A stretch of DNA of 64,000 bases from Dechloromonas sp. ZY10 (GTDB taxonomy: Bacteria > Pseudomonadota > Gammaproteobacteria > Burkholderiales > Rhodocyclaceae): assembly GCF_041378895.1 (NCBI RefSeq), contig NZ_CP144212.1:2651501-2715500 (forward strand), written 5' to 3'. The position numbers were made by a program, and so were the translations under genes. Of this stretch, positions 42,694 to 53,009 are shown in pieces. Under the pieces are notes generated by a model. The model saw nothing but the letters and a program-made list of their open reading frames with translations. It did not search any database and was not told the origin of the DNA. Positions within the stretch are counted from its first letter, which is position 1, and every line of letters begins with the position of its first letter.

Positions 42694-43569
42694 GGGGAGC
42701 ACCCCGGACAAGCCGTAGCAGGCCAGGTCGCTCTCGGCGGCCTGCGGCCACTGCAGCAGCAGCGGCTGCGCGGCGGCGTCGAGCCAGCCGGCCAGTTCGC
42801 GCATCGCCGGCAGCGCCAGCGCGGTGCAGCCGGCGGTCGGCACGCCCGGCGCCTCCCACACGTGCAAAAAAATGCACGAACCGCGCCCGGGCTGCGGCGG
42901 CTGGTTGTAGGCGACGACCGCGCCGAGCTCGTAACGCCCATCGGCCCGCCGCATTTCTTCGGCCGAACCCCAGTCGACCGTGACAGCGGCACGATCCACC
43001 ACCTGGTTGTAATGCGCCGACATGGCATCATCGACGCACTGCAAACCCGGATGCGCCGCCAGATACGGCAGCCGCGCCGCCCGCGCCAGCTCGCTGTCGG
43101 CAGCGGCATAACCAAACAAGGCCGTCACCGGAAACAGCCCGACCGGCGCCCGACCGTCGCCTTCGATTTTGTGTGGAGCGGCTTGCGGTGCGGTTGCGGT
43201 TGCGGTTGCGGACAGGGCTAAGTCTGGTGCGCCTGCGAGTGCACTTCCCGGGACATTCTCCGGCGCGGTGTTGAGCGCACCGGCCGGCATGCCGACCATC
43301 CCCCAGGCCAAGCCGTTGCGCCCCAGCATCACCGGCCACGCCTCGCCCACCGGTTGCCAGCCGGCCGCATCGCGTTCAAACCGCTGCAAATGCCCGCTCG
43401 TCGCCTGCCAATCGGCAGCGAGACAGAGCAGCAACTGGCGGCAGGAGGCCAGCGCCGTCGCCAGCGTATCGGCAACAGCGCTGGCCGCTTCGGGCACGGC
43501 ACCCACAGGAGACAGCACCGGCCAAGCAGCAGGCGCGGCAGAACAAGTTGAGGATTCGGACACGATCAA
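42667..43569 (-). CDS. YkuD-type L,D-transpeptidase-like protein
   Basis: A frame of up to 300 codons beginning at TTG 43569 (GTG 43563 is an alternative; neither has a good ribosome-binding site). The core has QATSGHLQRFERDAAGWQPVG, HKIEGDGRAPVGLFPV and the active-site region CIFLHVWEAPGVPTAGCTAL. The Cys and upstream His fit the YkuD catalytic pair, but Ala replaces the usual Arg after the Cys. A run of GGTTGC hexanucleotides (43189-43213) encodes ATATATAP in the linker. L,D-transpeptidases crosslink peptidoglycan in the periplasm, but no clear signal peptide is seen here. Confidence 0.7.
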   Translation of the reverse strand: MIVSESSTCSAAPAAWPVLSPVGAVPEAASAVADTLATALASCRQLLLCLAADWQATSGHLQRFERDAAGWQPVGEAWPVMLGRNGLAWGMVGMPAGALNTAPENVPGSALAGAPDLALSATATATAPQAAPHKIEGDGRAPVGLFPVTALFGYAAADSELARAARLPYLAAHPGLQCVDDAMSAHYNQVVDRAAVTVDWGSAEEMRRADGRYELGAVVAYNQPPQPGRGSCIFLHVWEAPGVPTAGCTALALPAMRELAGWLDAAAQPLLLQWPQAAESDLACYGLSGVLPLMDLLRIR

Positions 43570-43615
43570 GGCGAAAAAGGATCAAAAAACACCGGGAACA
43601 CCGGCAGAGCAAGCA

Positions 43616-43657
43616 TTTTCGCCGATTTTCACGGTCGACCGTGGAAATGGCGAAAAA
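43616..43657. repeat. Palindromic repeat, exact core (site K)
   Basis: The core is at 43631-43642. Both arms carry A/T tracts: TTTTCGCCGATTTTCACGGTC on the left, mirrored on the right by GACCGTGGAAATGGCGAAAAA-type sequence. It lies between divergent genes. Confidence 0.92.
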
Positions 43658-43857
43658 CGGCGCAATGGACTGAGGCCAGCGTAAAACGTCCGCCAAAGAC
43701 TGGGAGAACAATTGGCAAATCAACGCCGCCAAAGCCACCGCCCCAACCCGGCAATCAACGGCCAAAGATCAGCAAAAACCGGGTAAGCGGGTTGCGCCCG
43801 CAGAGCGCACAAAAGACCCGCCCCCGCCGCTGTCGTAAAAATGCCGCAAGCGGCCGA

Positions 43858-43899
43858 TTTTTGCCGGCGGATACGGTCGACCGTGAAAAAGATCAAAAA
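43858..43899. repeat. Palindromic repeat, exact core (site L)
   Basis: The core is at 43873-43884. The outer T5 tract on the left and both A5 tracts on the right are at the standard distance; the left inner tract is GC-rich. It lies 34 bases upstream of the TAGAAT box of the HIT gene. Confidence 0.9.
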
Positions 43900-43981
43900 C
43901 CACGCCATGCCGTCCGGCTAGAATAAGACCTTTGTCCTAGCCCGCATTCGCGCCCTCGCCGCGCCCCAAGGAGCCCGCCGC

Positions 43982-44425
43982 ATGCCGATGTTTGTTGATA
44001 CCTCGCCGCCCGGCGAATGCATTTTCTGCCGCCTGATTGCCGGCGAAATCCCCGCCGCCAAGGTCTATGAAGACGAACTGACGCTGGCCTTCATGGACAT
44101 CGGCCAGGTCAACCCCGGCCACGTGCTGGTCGCCGTCAAACGCCACGCCGCCACCCTGCTCGACCTGACGCCGGCAGAAGCCGGCGCCGCAATGCAAACC
44201 GCGCAGCGCATCGCGCAAGCCCTCAAAGCCAGCTTCGACCCGCCCGGCATCACCCTGCTGCAAGCCAACGGCAAGGAAGGCGACCAAACCGTCTTCCACT
44301 TCCACCTGCACGTCGTCCCCCGCCACGGCAACGACGGCATCGCCCTCTCCTGGCCGAGAAAAGACCCGCCGAGGGAGGTGCTGGAGGAGTATGCGGGGAG
44401 GTTGCGGGGGAGTTTGGTGGGGTGA
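43982..44425 (+). CDS. HIT-family nucleotide hydrolase/transferase
   Basis: A 147-residue protein of the histidine-triad superfamily. The N-terminal CIFCRLIAGEIPAAKVYED, the central INPGH-like VNPGHVLVAVKRH and the active-site HFHLHVVPRH (about residues 108-117) are present. Members hydrolyse AMP-linked or dinucleoside polyphosphate substrates; the substrate here is unknown. Confidence 0.9.
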   Translation: MPMFVDTSPPGECIFCRLIAGEIPAAKVYEDELTLAFMDIGQVNPGHVLVAVKRHAATLLDLTPAEAGAAMQTAQRIAQALKASFDPPGITLLQANGKEGDQTVFHFHLHVVPRHGNDGIALSWPRKDPPREVLEEYAGRLRGSLVG

Positions 44426-44624
44426 GAGTGCGTTTTCGTCCAGAGGAATAAGGCAGGAATTGTCTGCTACCGGCCAGAAGCAGTCCTTCACGAAAATCGC
44501 CTAAGGAAGCCATTGGAACCTTCAGGCAGTATGCTAAAGACCTGCTTTTAGACGCACTACTTTCTGGGGGCTGCCCACTGTTCTTGGCCCTGTTCTTGAG
44601 CTTGTTGACCAAGAGAGTTTCGCA

Positions 44625-44805
44625 ATGAACACTACGTTCTACCTTGATGAAAGCGGCCACAGCGGCGATATGGTGAATAGTGGCGATAACTTCGACTTCA
44701 ACAGCCAACCATACTTTGTGTTGGCGGCGGTTGGATTGAGCGACGAAGCTGCACATGCTACGCATGTGGCCAAACTGCGCACCTTGCACAGAATCCCTAA
44801 AGGAG
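44625..44805 (+). pseudogene. DUF3800 gene truncated by the IS256-type element
   Basis: An ATG at 44625 opens a frame beginning MNTTFYLDESGHSGD, the YLDESG acidic signature at the start of DUF3800 proteins, followed by QPYFVLAAVGLSDE. It enters the insertion element at 44806, about 60 codons in, and ends inside it; the rest of the DUF3800 domain is not found on the other side. DUF3800 proteins have an RNase H-like fold and are often seen in accessory and defence islands. That link is general knowledge, not shown here. Confidence 0.75.
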
Positions 44806-44833
44806 GGGCGTGTAAGAATTTTTGTGTAAACGG
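44806..44833. repeat. Left terminal inverted repeat of the IS
   Basis: Starts GGGCGTGT and continues to TTTTTGTGTAAACGG; pairs with 46107-46134 with about four mismatches. Confidence 0.85.
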
Positions 44834-44868
44834 TCATTTGGCAGGAGACTGCCACGCCCCAAGGAGCG

Positions 44869-46098
44869 ATGATGGCCGTAGCAAAGAAAGCAGTACCCAA
44901 AGAGTTGCTGGACAGCCTGCTGGCTGACTATCGAAAACCGGAAGACCTGATTGGCGAGAACGGCTTGCTCAAGCAGCTCACCAAGTTGCTGGTCGAGAAA
45001 GCGTTGGAGGCGGAGATGGCCGACCATCTCGGCCACGGCAAGAATGAGCCGGTGGAGAATCCGGCGGGCAATACGCGTAACGGAAAGAGCCGTAAGACGC
45101 TCAAAGGGGAATTCGGCGAACTACCGATAGAAATTCCCCGCGACCGCCACGGCACCTTCGAGCCGCAGCTGATTCCCAAGCACCAGACCCGCTGGACGGG
45201 CTTCGACGACAAGATTCTGTCACTGTACGCCCGGGGCATGACGGTCCGCGAAATCCAGTCGCACCTGGAAGAGATGTATGGCGCCGAGGTCTCGCCTACA
45301 CTGATTTCATTAATCACCGATGCCGTGGTTGATGAGGCCAAAGCCTGGCAGTCACGGCCTCTGGACAGCATCTACCCCATCGTTTATCTGGACTGCATCC
45401 ACGTCAAAGTCAGGGATGGCAGCGTACGGGTCAAAGCCGTCTATCTGGCGATTGGACTCAACTTGGCCGGTGAGAAGGAAGTGCTGGGGCTGTGGATTGC
45501 CCAGACGGAAGGCGCCAAGTTCTGGTTGCAAGTCGTCACAGAACTCAAAAACCGGGGGGTGCAGGATATCTTCATTGCCTGCGTCGATGGCCTGAAGGGC
45601 TTTCCAGAGGCCATTGAAGCCGTTTATCCCCACGCCGCCGTTCAACTGTGCGTCGTCCATATGGTTCGGCATAGCCTGAACTACGTCTCATGGAAAATGC
45701 GCAAGGCGGTGGCCGCTGACCTCCGGCGGATTTACACCAGCGCTACTGCTGACGAAGCGGAGCAAATGCTCGGCGAATTCGAAGACAAATGGGACGATGC
45801 CTACCTGCCCATTAGCCAGTCCTGGCGCCGCAATTGGCCGCGAATCATCCCGTTCTTCGACTACCCGCCGGAAATACGTAAAGTCATCTACACGACCAAT
45901 GCGATTGAGTCGGTGAACATGAGCCTGCGCAAAATCACCAAGAACCGAGGCTCGTTTCCTAGCGATGAGGCACTGATGAAATTGTTCTACCTGGCACTGC
46001 GCAACATCAGCCAGAAATGGACACTGCCTATTCGGGATTGGAAGGCAGCATTGACCCGATTTACTATCCAGTTCGAAGACCGGATGAACAACCTGTAA
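44869..46098 (+). CDS. IS256-family transposase
   Basis: A 409-residue mutator-type DDE transposase. Catalytic acidic residues sit in YLDCIHVKVRDG (first Asp), ACVDGLKGFPEAIEAVYP (second Asp) and the Glu of TTNAIESVNMSLRK. The CVVHMVRHSLNYVS segment is the C/D-x2-H signature of the family. AAGGAG precedes ATG 44869. The frame is complete, so the element may still move. Confidence 0.95.
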   Translation: MMAVAKKAVPKELLDSLLADYRKPEDLIGENGLLKQLTKLLVEKALEAEMADHLGHGKNEPVENPAGNTRNGKSRKTLKGEFGELPIEIPRDRHGTFEPQLIPKHQTRWTGFDDKILSLYARGMTVREIQSHLEEMYGAEVSPTLISLITDAVVDEAKAWQSRPLDSIYPIVYLDCIHVKVRDGSVRVKAVYLAIGLNLAGEKEVLGLWIAQTEGAKFWLQVVTELKNRGVQDIFIACVDGLKGFPEAIEAVYPHAAVQLCVVHMVRHSLNYVSWKMRKAVAADLRRIYTSATADEAEQMLGEFEDKWDDAYLPISQSWRRNWPRIIPFFDYPPEIRKVIYTTNAIESVNMSLRKITKNRGSFPSDEALMKLFYLALRNISQKWTLPIRDWKAALTRFTIQFEDRMNNL

Positions 46099-46106
46099 CT
46101 CAAACC

Positions 46107-46134
46107 CCGTTTACACAAAATTCCAGACACGCCC
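46107..46134. repeat. Right terminal inverted repeat of the IS
   Basis: CCGTTTACACAAAA to ACACGCCC, the inverted partner of 44806-44833. Confidence 0.85.
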
Positions 46135-46141
46135 GAACCAC

Positions 46142-46888
46142 ATGGATGATGCAGAAAAATTAGCTAACCACATCGAAACACTCGCTAAGCAAGGGAAGCT
46201 CGTACTGGCTAGTGCCAAACTCCCTGATGAATATTTCTACAGTTCGCTATCTCTTTGTGTCATCGATTCCGTTTTTTCGATCGGTGTGCGCTACCAACAG
46301 GTTCAAGCGGTAGTCAATCGCTACTGCGATTACTACAACCTGAACCAGGATCGAAGGACCCCCCCTCCAGTTGCCGAGCAAGAACGACGACTGGAAAGTC
46401 TTGTTATGCGAATCAACCAACTAGGCGTACAGGCTTTTGCTGAACAGGTCGTCAAGAACCGGCAACGAACATCAACAAGGAATGGGATTCTGAAAGCTGA
46501 AGCAGTCAAATTTTTCGCCGAATCGTTGATTAAGAATGGTATCCAGACATTTCAGGATGCGATTGAAGCGACTCGAGATCCACAAAAGGAAAGGGGCATC
46601 CGGAAGGCTATCAAATCCATTCCTGGCCAGCGCTCGGGAATTTCCCTGCAATATTTCTCTATGCTTGCTGGCTCCGATGATTTCATTAAGCCAGACCGCA
46701 TGATTCTCCGCTTTGTGCAGCCTGTACTTGGCAGATCTGTAGCCCTAGATGAAGCACAAGCCCTGCTTGCAGCAACCGTTCGCTTTCTTAATAACAGCTA
46801 TCCCACGCTGACGCCACGTCTTCTTGATTACATTCTTTGGAATTATCAACGAGGAGCAAAAGAGGCCAAGCCCTGCTCGCCGAACTAA
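46142..46888 (+). CDS. Unrecognised protein with a helix-hairpin-helix/glycosylase-like segment
   Basis: A 248-residue soluble, mostly helical protein starting MDDAEKLANHIETLAKQGK. The segment AIKSIPGQRSGISLQYFSMLAGSDDFIKPDRMILRF resembles the HhH-GPD pattern of DNA glycosylases (hairpin Pro-Gly, then an Asp in the position before an Arg), but the catalytic Lys is not evident. I do not assign an enzyme function. Base composition is noticeably lower in GC than nearby genes. No ribosome-binding site precedes the ATG, because the insertion element ends seven bases before it; the original leader may be lost. It probably belonged with the truncated DUF3800 gene. Confidence 0.65.
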   Translation: MDDAEKLANHIETLAKQGKLVLASAKLPDEYFYSSLSLCVIDSVFSIGVRYQQVQAVVNRYCDYYNLNQDRRTPPPVAEQERRLESLVMRINQLGVQAFAEQVVKNRQRTSTRNGILKAEAVKFFAESLIKNGIQTFQDAIEATRDPQKERGIRKAIKSIPGQRSGISLQYFSMLAGSDDFIKPDRMILRFVQPVLGRSVALDEAQALLAATVRFLNNSYPTLTPRLLDYILWNYQRGAKEAKPCSPN

Positions 46889-47001
46889 CGCATACCATTC
46901 CGCACAACCCCATATGCATACCCCCGCGTGTAAGCCACGTCGGCAATAACCCTTCGTTACAGTCTGGTATGCCCTGCAAGAACAAAAGGGACCAGGGTCA
47001 G

Positions 47002-47043
47002 TTTTTTCCCAAAACCACGGTCGACCGTAATTTCGAGCAAAAA
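47002..47043. repeat. Palindromic repeat, exact core (site M)
   Basis: The core is at 47017-47028, with T6 on the left and A6 on the right at the usual 16-21 base distance from the centre. It lies between convergent genes. Confidence 0.9.
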
Positions 47044-47064
47044 ATCCATCTGATCACCGCCCCC

Positions 47065-47101
47065 AAAAAAACAAAAGCCCAGGCATCCGCCCGGGCTTTT
47101 G
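47065..47101 (-). terminator. Terminator of the Csp-like gene
   Basis: Stem CAAAAGCCC / GGGCTTTTG, with extra pairs inside the loop, followed on the minus strand by a long U run (the A run at 47065-47071). It lies 61 bases past the stop codon. Confidence 0.8.
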
Positions 47102-47161
47102 CTTTCCTTCCCCCGCCACCCACCTTCCCGGCGGGCAGCCATGGGGGTACGCGACCTCGCC

Positions 47162-47617
47162 TTACGCCGCCGCCTTCTTGCACTCCTTGACGCAAGCGGC
47201 GCAGGAATCGGCGCAGGCTTTGCATTCGGCGTGGTGGTCGGCGTGTTTGCGGCATTCTTTTTCGCAGTTGGCGCAGATTTCGCCGGCAACCTTGGCCAGG
47301 GCGGGGACGTAGCGGGAGTCCTGGCCGGCGAGTTTCATCAGCGCGGTGCAGGAGGCGAGGAGTTCGTTGACCGACTGGGCGCAGGCGGCCATTTCCTTGT
47401 CGCCGTTGCCGAGCAGGTAGAGGCAGTGGGCAAGGCAGGCTTCGCCGGTTTTGAGGCAGTCGGCGGTGGCGGCGATCAGTGCGGCGTTGCGTTGGGCACC
47501 GCCGTGGTCGTGGTGCTCATGGTGGTGATGGTCGTGCTGACCGGCAGCGAAGGCGCTGGCGGAGAGCGCGCCGGCAACGGCGGCGGCAGCAGTTTTGAGA
47601 ACTTCGCGACGTTCCAT
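47162..47617 (-). CDS. Csp-like cysteine-rich four-helix-bundle copper-storage protein
   Basis: A 151-residue exported protein. The N-terminus MERREVLKTAAAAVAGALSASAFA has a twin-arginine-like RRxxLK signal, so a Tat route is likely. A His-rich stretch (HDHHHHEHHDHGG) follows. The mature part has 13 cysteines in helical spacing (ADCLKTGEACLAHC, ICANCEKECRKH, AECKACADSCAACVKECKK), the pattern and number seen in the methanotroph copper-storage protein Csp1. Such bundles hold many Cu(I) ions. ATG 47617 with GGAAG upstream is preferred over an extended start. Placement next to nirN suggests copper buffering under denitrification; this is inferred. Confidence 0.85.
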   Translation of the reverse strand: MERREVLKTAAAAVAGALSASAFAAGQHDHHHHEHHDHGGAQRNAALIAATADCLKTGEACLAHCLYLLGNGDKEMAACAQSVNELLASCTALMKLAGQDSRYVPALAKVAGEICANCEKECRKHADHHAECKACADSCAACVKECKKAAA

Positions 47618-47699
47618 GGGGGCTTCCTTGCTTTCCTTGTTTGTTGGTGGATGCAACACCGGGCAGCCAGGCGATTGACTCATCACCCGGCGCCGGCAA

Positions 47700-49307
47700 T
47701 CAATGGCTGGTACCTTCGGACTTGGTGATCTTGTTCCAGATGTTGTACTTGCCGACCGGCTTTTTCATCGGCAGGCGCTTGACTTCCTTGAGCGTGACGG
47801 CGTCGTAGATGATCAGCGCGCCGTCCATTTCCCACAGGCTGGCGAGGACGTACTTGCCGTCGCGGGTGAATTCGACGTGAGCGAAGGTCTTGCCCGGCTC
47901 GGGCTTGAGTTCGGCGACGACTTCCAGGCTTTGCTTGTCGATCACCTGCATGGTGTCCTTGAATTCGCGGCTCATCATCGAGTCGGTCCAGGCGTAGCGG
48001 CTGAGCTCGTGGCTGCGCATGAAGAAGCCGGGGCCACGGGTCTTGATCTGCTTGATCGTTTTCCAGGTCGCCATGTCGATGATGCTGATGATCCCCTCGT
48101 TGAGATTGGGGGTCGCCATCACCGTGCGTTCCTGACCCTGCGCGTCCTTCCACTTCCAGCTGATGCCGGAGCCGAGGTGGGGCATGCCGGGCAGTTCGAG
48201 GTCGGCGATCTTCTTGCGCGCGTCAAGATTGATCACCTGGCCGCTGACCACGCTCTTGGCGTCGTTGCGCGAGGCGCCCATCACCTCGTCGTAGTTCTGG
48301 GTGAAATAGAAGTCGTCGAGGTAATCCTCGGTCTGGCTGCGCTGCGGGTTGAGGAAGCCAGGGACAAAAGCGCCTTCGCGGTACTTGAAGTCGTGGATGA
48401 TGCCGGCGGGGATTTCCGGCGCTTGCGGGTTGTACGAGATTTCCCAGATTTCCTTGACGTCCTTGAGCGCGGCGACAAAGCTCTGGCGCGGGCTGGCGTC
48501 ATAGACGGCGGAAACCCGCGAAGTGGTTTTGCCGTCCTTGTCGGCGACCGGGATGGACTTCACGAAATTGAGGTCGGCATCGAGGATGACCAGGCTGTGC
48601 GGCAGGTAGTTGGCAACCGCGACAAACTTGCCGTCACCGGAGACGGCGGCGTTGCGGGTGTTGATCCCGGCGCGGACTTCGCTGATCACCTTGAGGTTCC
48701 ACAGGTCGTACTTGGTGACCCAGCCGTCGCGCGAGGCGAAATAGACGTAGCGGCCATCCGGCGTGAACTTCGGCCCGCCGTGCAGCGCAAAGCGCGAGGG
48801 GAAGCGGTGGATGCGTTCCAGCTTGTCGCCGTCGAGCACCGAAACATGATGGTCGCCGGATTCGACGACGACGAAGAGGTTGAGCGGGTCGGCCTTGAAT
48901 ACCGGCCGGTCGGGCAGGGGCTGCGCTTCATGCACGATGCGCGAGGCGGTGATTTCCTTCTCGCCCCACACCGGCAGCGGCTTGACCGGGGTGTAGATGT
49001 AGTCGACCAGGGCCTTGACCTCGGCCGCCGAAAGCTGGTCACCAAAAGCCGGCATTTGCGTGGCCGGGCGGCTTTCGCGGATGACCTTTTCGGCTTCGGC
49101 CTTGCGCAGGCGGGCCAGGTTGTCCGGCAGCAGCGCCGGGCCGATGCCGCCCAACCGCGCCTCGCCGTGACAGGAAGCGCAGTGTTCCTTGTAGGCAACA
49201 GGTGCAGCCGGCGCATCGGCGGCCTGGGCCAGTTCGCTCAGCGCCAGCAGCGAACACAGCGCGAAGCCGGCGGGGATCATGATCTTGGTGATTTCCTTGA
49301 GGTTCAT
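47700..49307 (-). CDS. nirN: NirN, heme d1-type dehydrogenase with cytochrome c domain
   Basis: A 535-residue periplasmic protein: signal peptide (residues 1-29), a cytochrome c domain with heme site CASCH at about 43-47 and a methionine in ATQMPAFGD, then an eight-bladed propeller like the d1 domain of NirS. The propeller has HELSRYAWTDSMMSREF and the family-typical end VGKYNIWNKITKSEGTSH. NirN carries out the last step of heme d1 synthesis, oxidising dihydro-d1. It is told from NirS by the C-terminus and by the presence of a true nirS at the other end of the region. It overlaps nirJ by four bases. Confidence 0.92.
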   Translation of the reverse strand: MNLKEITKIMIPAGFALCSLLALSELAQAADAPAAPVAYKEHCASCHGEARLGGIGPALLPDNLARLRKAEAEKVIRESRPATQMPAFGDQLSAAEVKALVDYIYTPVKPLPVWGEKEITASRIVHEAQPLPDRPVFKADPLNLFVVVESGDHHVSVLDGDKLERIHRFPSRFALHGGPKFTPDGRYVYFASRDGWVTKYDLWNLKVISEVRAGINTRNAAVSGDGKFVAVANYLPHSLVILDADLNFVKSIPVADKDGKTTSRVSAVYDASPRQSFVAALKDVKEIWEISYNPQAPEIPAGIIHDFKYREGAFVPGFLNPQRSQTEDYLDDFYFTQNYDEVMGASRNDAKSVVSGQVINLDARKKIADLELPGMPHLGSGISWKWKDAQGQERTVMATPNLNEGIISIIDMATWKTIKQIKTRGPGFFMRSHELSRYAWTDSMMSREFKDTMQVIDKQSLEVVAELKPEPGKTFAHVEFTRDGKYVLASLWEMDGALIIYDAVTLKEVKRLPMKKPVGKYNIWNKITKSEGTSH

Positions 49308-50443
49308 GCCGCGATCTCCTCGTCGCTCAGGTAGCAGCCGGGGTCTTCCGCCCACGGGTTGCCGGTCAGTTGTTGGGCGCGCACGCGGGTATTGCCGTTG
49401 CAGCGCGCGAGGTGGGCACAACCGGCACAACGCCCTTCGACCGCGCGCGGGTGCTGCTTGAGGCCGGCCAGCAGCGGGTCCGAGAGGTCGCTCCAGATTT
49501 GCGAAAACGGCCGCTCGCGAACATTGCCGAGGGTGTGGTGCCACCACATGGTGTCGGGGTGCACATTGCCCAGGTTGTCGATATTGGCGACATTGACCCC
49601 GGAAGCATTGCCGCCCCACTGCACCAGCTTGGCGGCGATGTGTTCGGCGCTGGCCGGGAAGCGGCGGCGCACCCAGTGCAGGAAATAGGCGCCGTCGGCG
49701 TCGTTGTTGCCGGTGGTGAATTCCTTGTGCAGGCCGCGCTGCTGGTAGTCGAGGCAGGTGTCGAAGAGGAGGTCCATCGCCCAGCGCGTCAGCTGGTGCT
49801 GCGCGTCGTCCTTGCGGTTCTTGTTGCCGCGCCCGGCGTAGTTGAGGTGCGAGAAGTAGAAGCGGTCGATGCCCTCATCCTCGATCAGTTTGAGCAGACC
49901 GGGCAGGTCCTGCGCGTTGTCCTGCGTCATCGTGTAACGGACGCCGATCTTGAGGTCGAGGTCGCGGCAGAGGCGGATGCCGTGCAGCGACTTTTCGAAG
50001 GCGCCGTCAAGGCGGCGGAATTTGTCGTGGGTGGCGCCCAGCCCGTCGAGCGAGACGCCGACGTAGTTGAAATCGCATTCGGCAATGCGCTCGATGTTGC
50101 TTTCGTCGATCAGCGTGCCATTGGATGAGAGCGCGACGTAAAAGCCCTGCGCCTTGGCCCGCTGGGCGATCTCGAAAATATCCGGGCGCAGCAGCGGCTC
50201 GCCGCCGGAAAGGATCAGCACCGGCACGCGGAAAGCCTTGAGGTCGTCCATCACCGTCGCCACTTCGGCAAAATTCAGCTCGCCGGCAAACTCGGTATCG
50301 GCAGAAATCGAATAACAGTGCTTGCAGGTCAGGTTGCAGCGGCGGATCAGGTTCCAGATCACGACCGGACCGGGGGGATTGCGGCGCGGCCCGACCGGGG
50401 TCGGGGCGTTGATTTCCTGCATGAATTGCGAAATGCGGAACAT
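49304..50443 (-). CDS. nirJ: NirJ, radical SAM enzyme of heme d1 synthesis
   Basis: A 379-residue cytoplasmic radical SAM protein that removes propionate side chains from the d1 precursor. The radical SAM cluster site is CNLTCKHC at about residues 36-43, with SGGEPLLRPD nearby. A SPASM-like C-terminal cysteine region includes CAGCAHLARCNGN and the late Cys in EDPGCYLSD. The MFRISQF start gives the normal N-terminus. nirN follows with an ATGA-type overlap. Confidence 0.93.
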   Translation of the reverse strand: MFRISQFMQEINAPTPVGPRRNPPGPVVIWNLIRRCNLTCKHCYSISADTEFAGELNFAEVATVMDDLKAFRVPVLILSGGEPLLRPDIFEIAQRAKAQGFYVALSSNGTLIDESNIERIAECDFNYVGVSLDGLGATHDKFRRLDGAFEKSLHGIRLCRDLDLKIGVRYTMTQDNAQDLPGLLKLIEDEGIDRFYFSHLNYAGRGNKNRKDDAQHQLTRWAMDLLFDTCLDYQQRGLHKEFTTGNNDADGAYFLHWVRRRFPASAEHIAAKLVQWGGNASGVNVANIDNLGNVHPDTMWWHHTLGNVRERPFSQIWSDLSDPLLAGLKQHPRAVEGRCAGCAHLARCNGNTRVRAQQLTGNPWAEDPGCYLSDEEIAA

Positions 50444-50553
50444 GGGTTTCCTTGCGCGGGTGCGGCAAATTGGGCGTCGGCGTATTCAATGGCAGAGCGG
50501 CCCTGGCGACATTGATGCGAGTCAAGCTTGGCCGCTGCCAACGCAGTCACCGC

Positions 50554-50598
50554 CACGGTCGACGGGAAAAAAGGCGATTTTTCCGGGTCGACCGTGGC
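50554..50598. repeat. Composite palindromic repeat forming a long hairpin (sites N and O)
   Basis: Two near-cores, ACGGTCGACGGG (50555-50566) and CGGGTCGACCGT (50584-50595), face each other across A6-GGCGA-T5. The arms pair over about 20 bases with two mismatches and a five-base loop. It lies between the divergent nirJ and ABC transporter genes. Confidence 0.85.
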
Positions 50599-50663
50599 CA
50601 CAGCGGGTCAACCGCAATCCCGCCCGGACGTTACGCAACAGCACCTTCCGGTATACTCCCGCG

Positions 50664-52988
<2,325 letters not shown>

Positions 52989-53009
52989 GTCACTGACCGA
53001 GTATTCCGC

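Larger units (their letters stand above)
43570..43981. other. Repeat-rich intergenic region upstream of the HIT gene
   Basis: These 412 bases lie between the YkuD and HIT genes (divergent) and hold two exact palindromic repeats (sites K and L) plus a third partial arm at 43570-43591 (GCGAAAAAGGATCAAAAAACAC). The open frames crossing it run through the repeats and look spurious. TAGAAT at 43918-43923 may be the HIT -10 box. Confidence 0.6.
44806..46134 (+). mobile_element. IS256-family insertion sequence
   Basis: A 1,329-base element bounded by imperfect terminal inverted repeats that both begin GGGCGTGT and share TTTTGTGTAAACGG (about 24 of 28 positions). It carries one transposase gene. The eight bases flanking the left end (TAAAGGAG) and the right end (GAACCACA) differ, so no target duplication remains. 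It truncates a DUF3800 gene on the left and ends seven bases before the start codon of the gene on the right. Confidence 0.9.

Noticed and set aside
42970-42981. CCAGTCGACCGT inside the YkuD gene, and similar half cores at 33017, 36239 and 57591
   Set aside because: Half matches within coding sequence without flanking A/T tracts; may be chance.
43189-43213. CRISPR-like array
   Set aside because: The short direct repeats are a coding hexanucleotide run without spacers; the dispersed palindromes are also not evenly spaced.
43376-43765. Possible minus-strand gene between the YkuD and HIT genes
   Set aside because: It overlaps the YkuD gene in another frame and runs through a palindromic repeat; its translation is repeat-derived (STVDRENRRK).
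47703-49334. 543-codon plus-strand frame opposite nirN
   Set aside because: Shadow of nirN; the translation is repetitive in Asp/Val/Leu/Gly without recognisable motifs.
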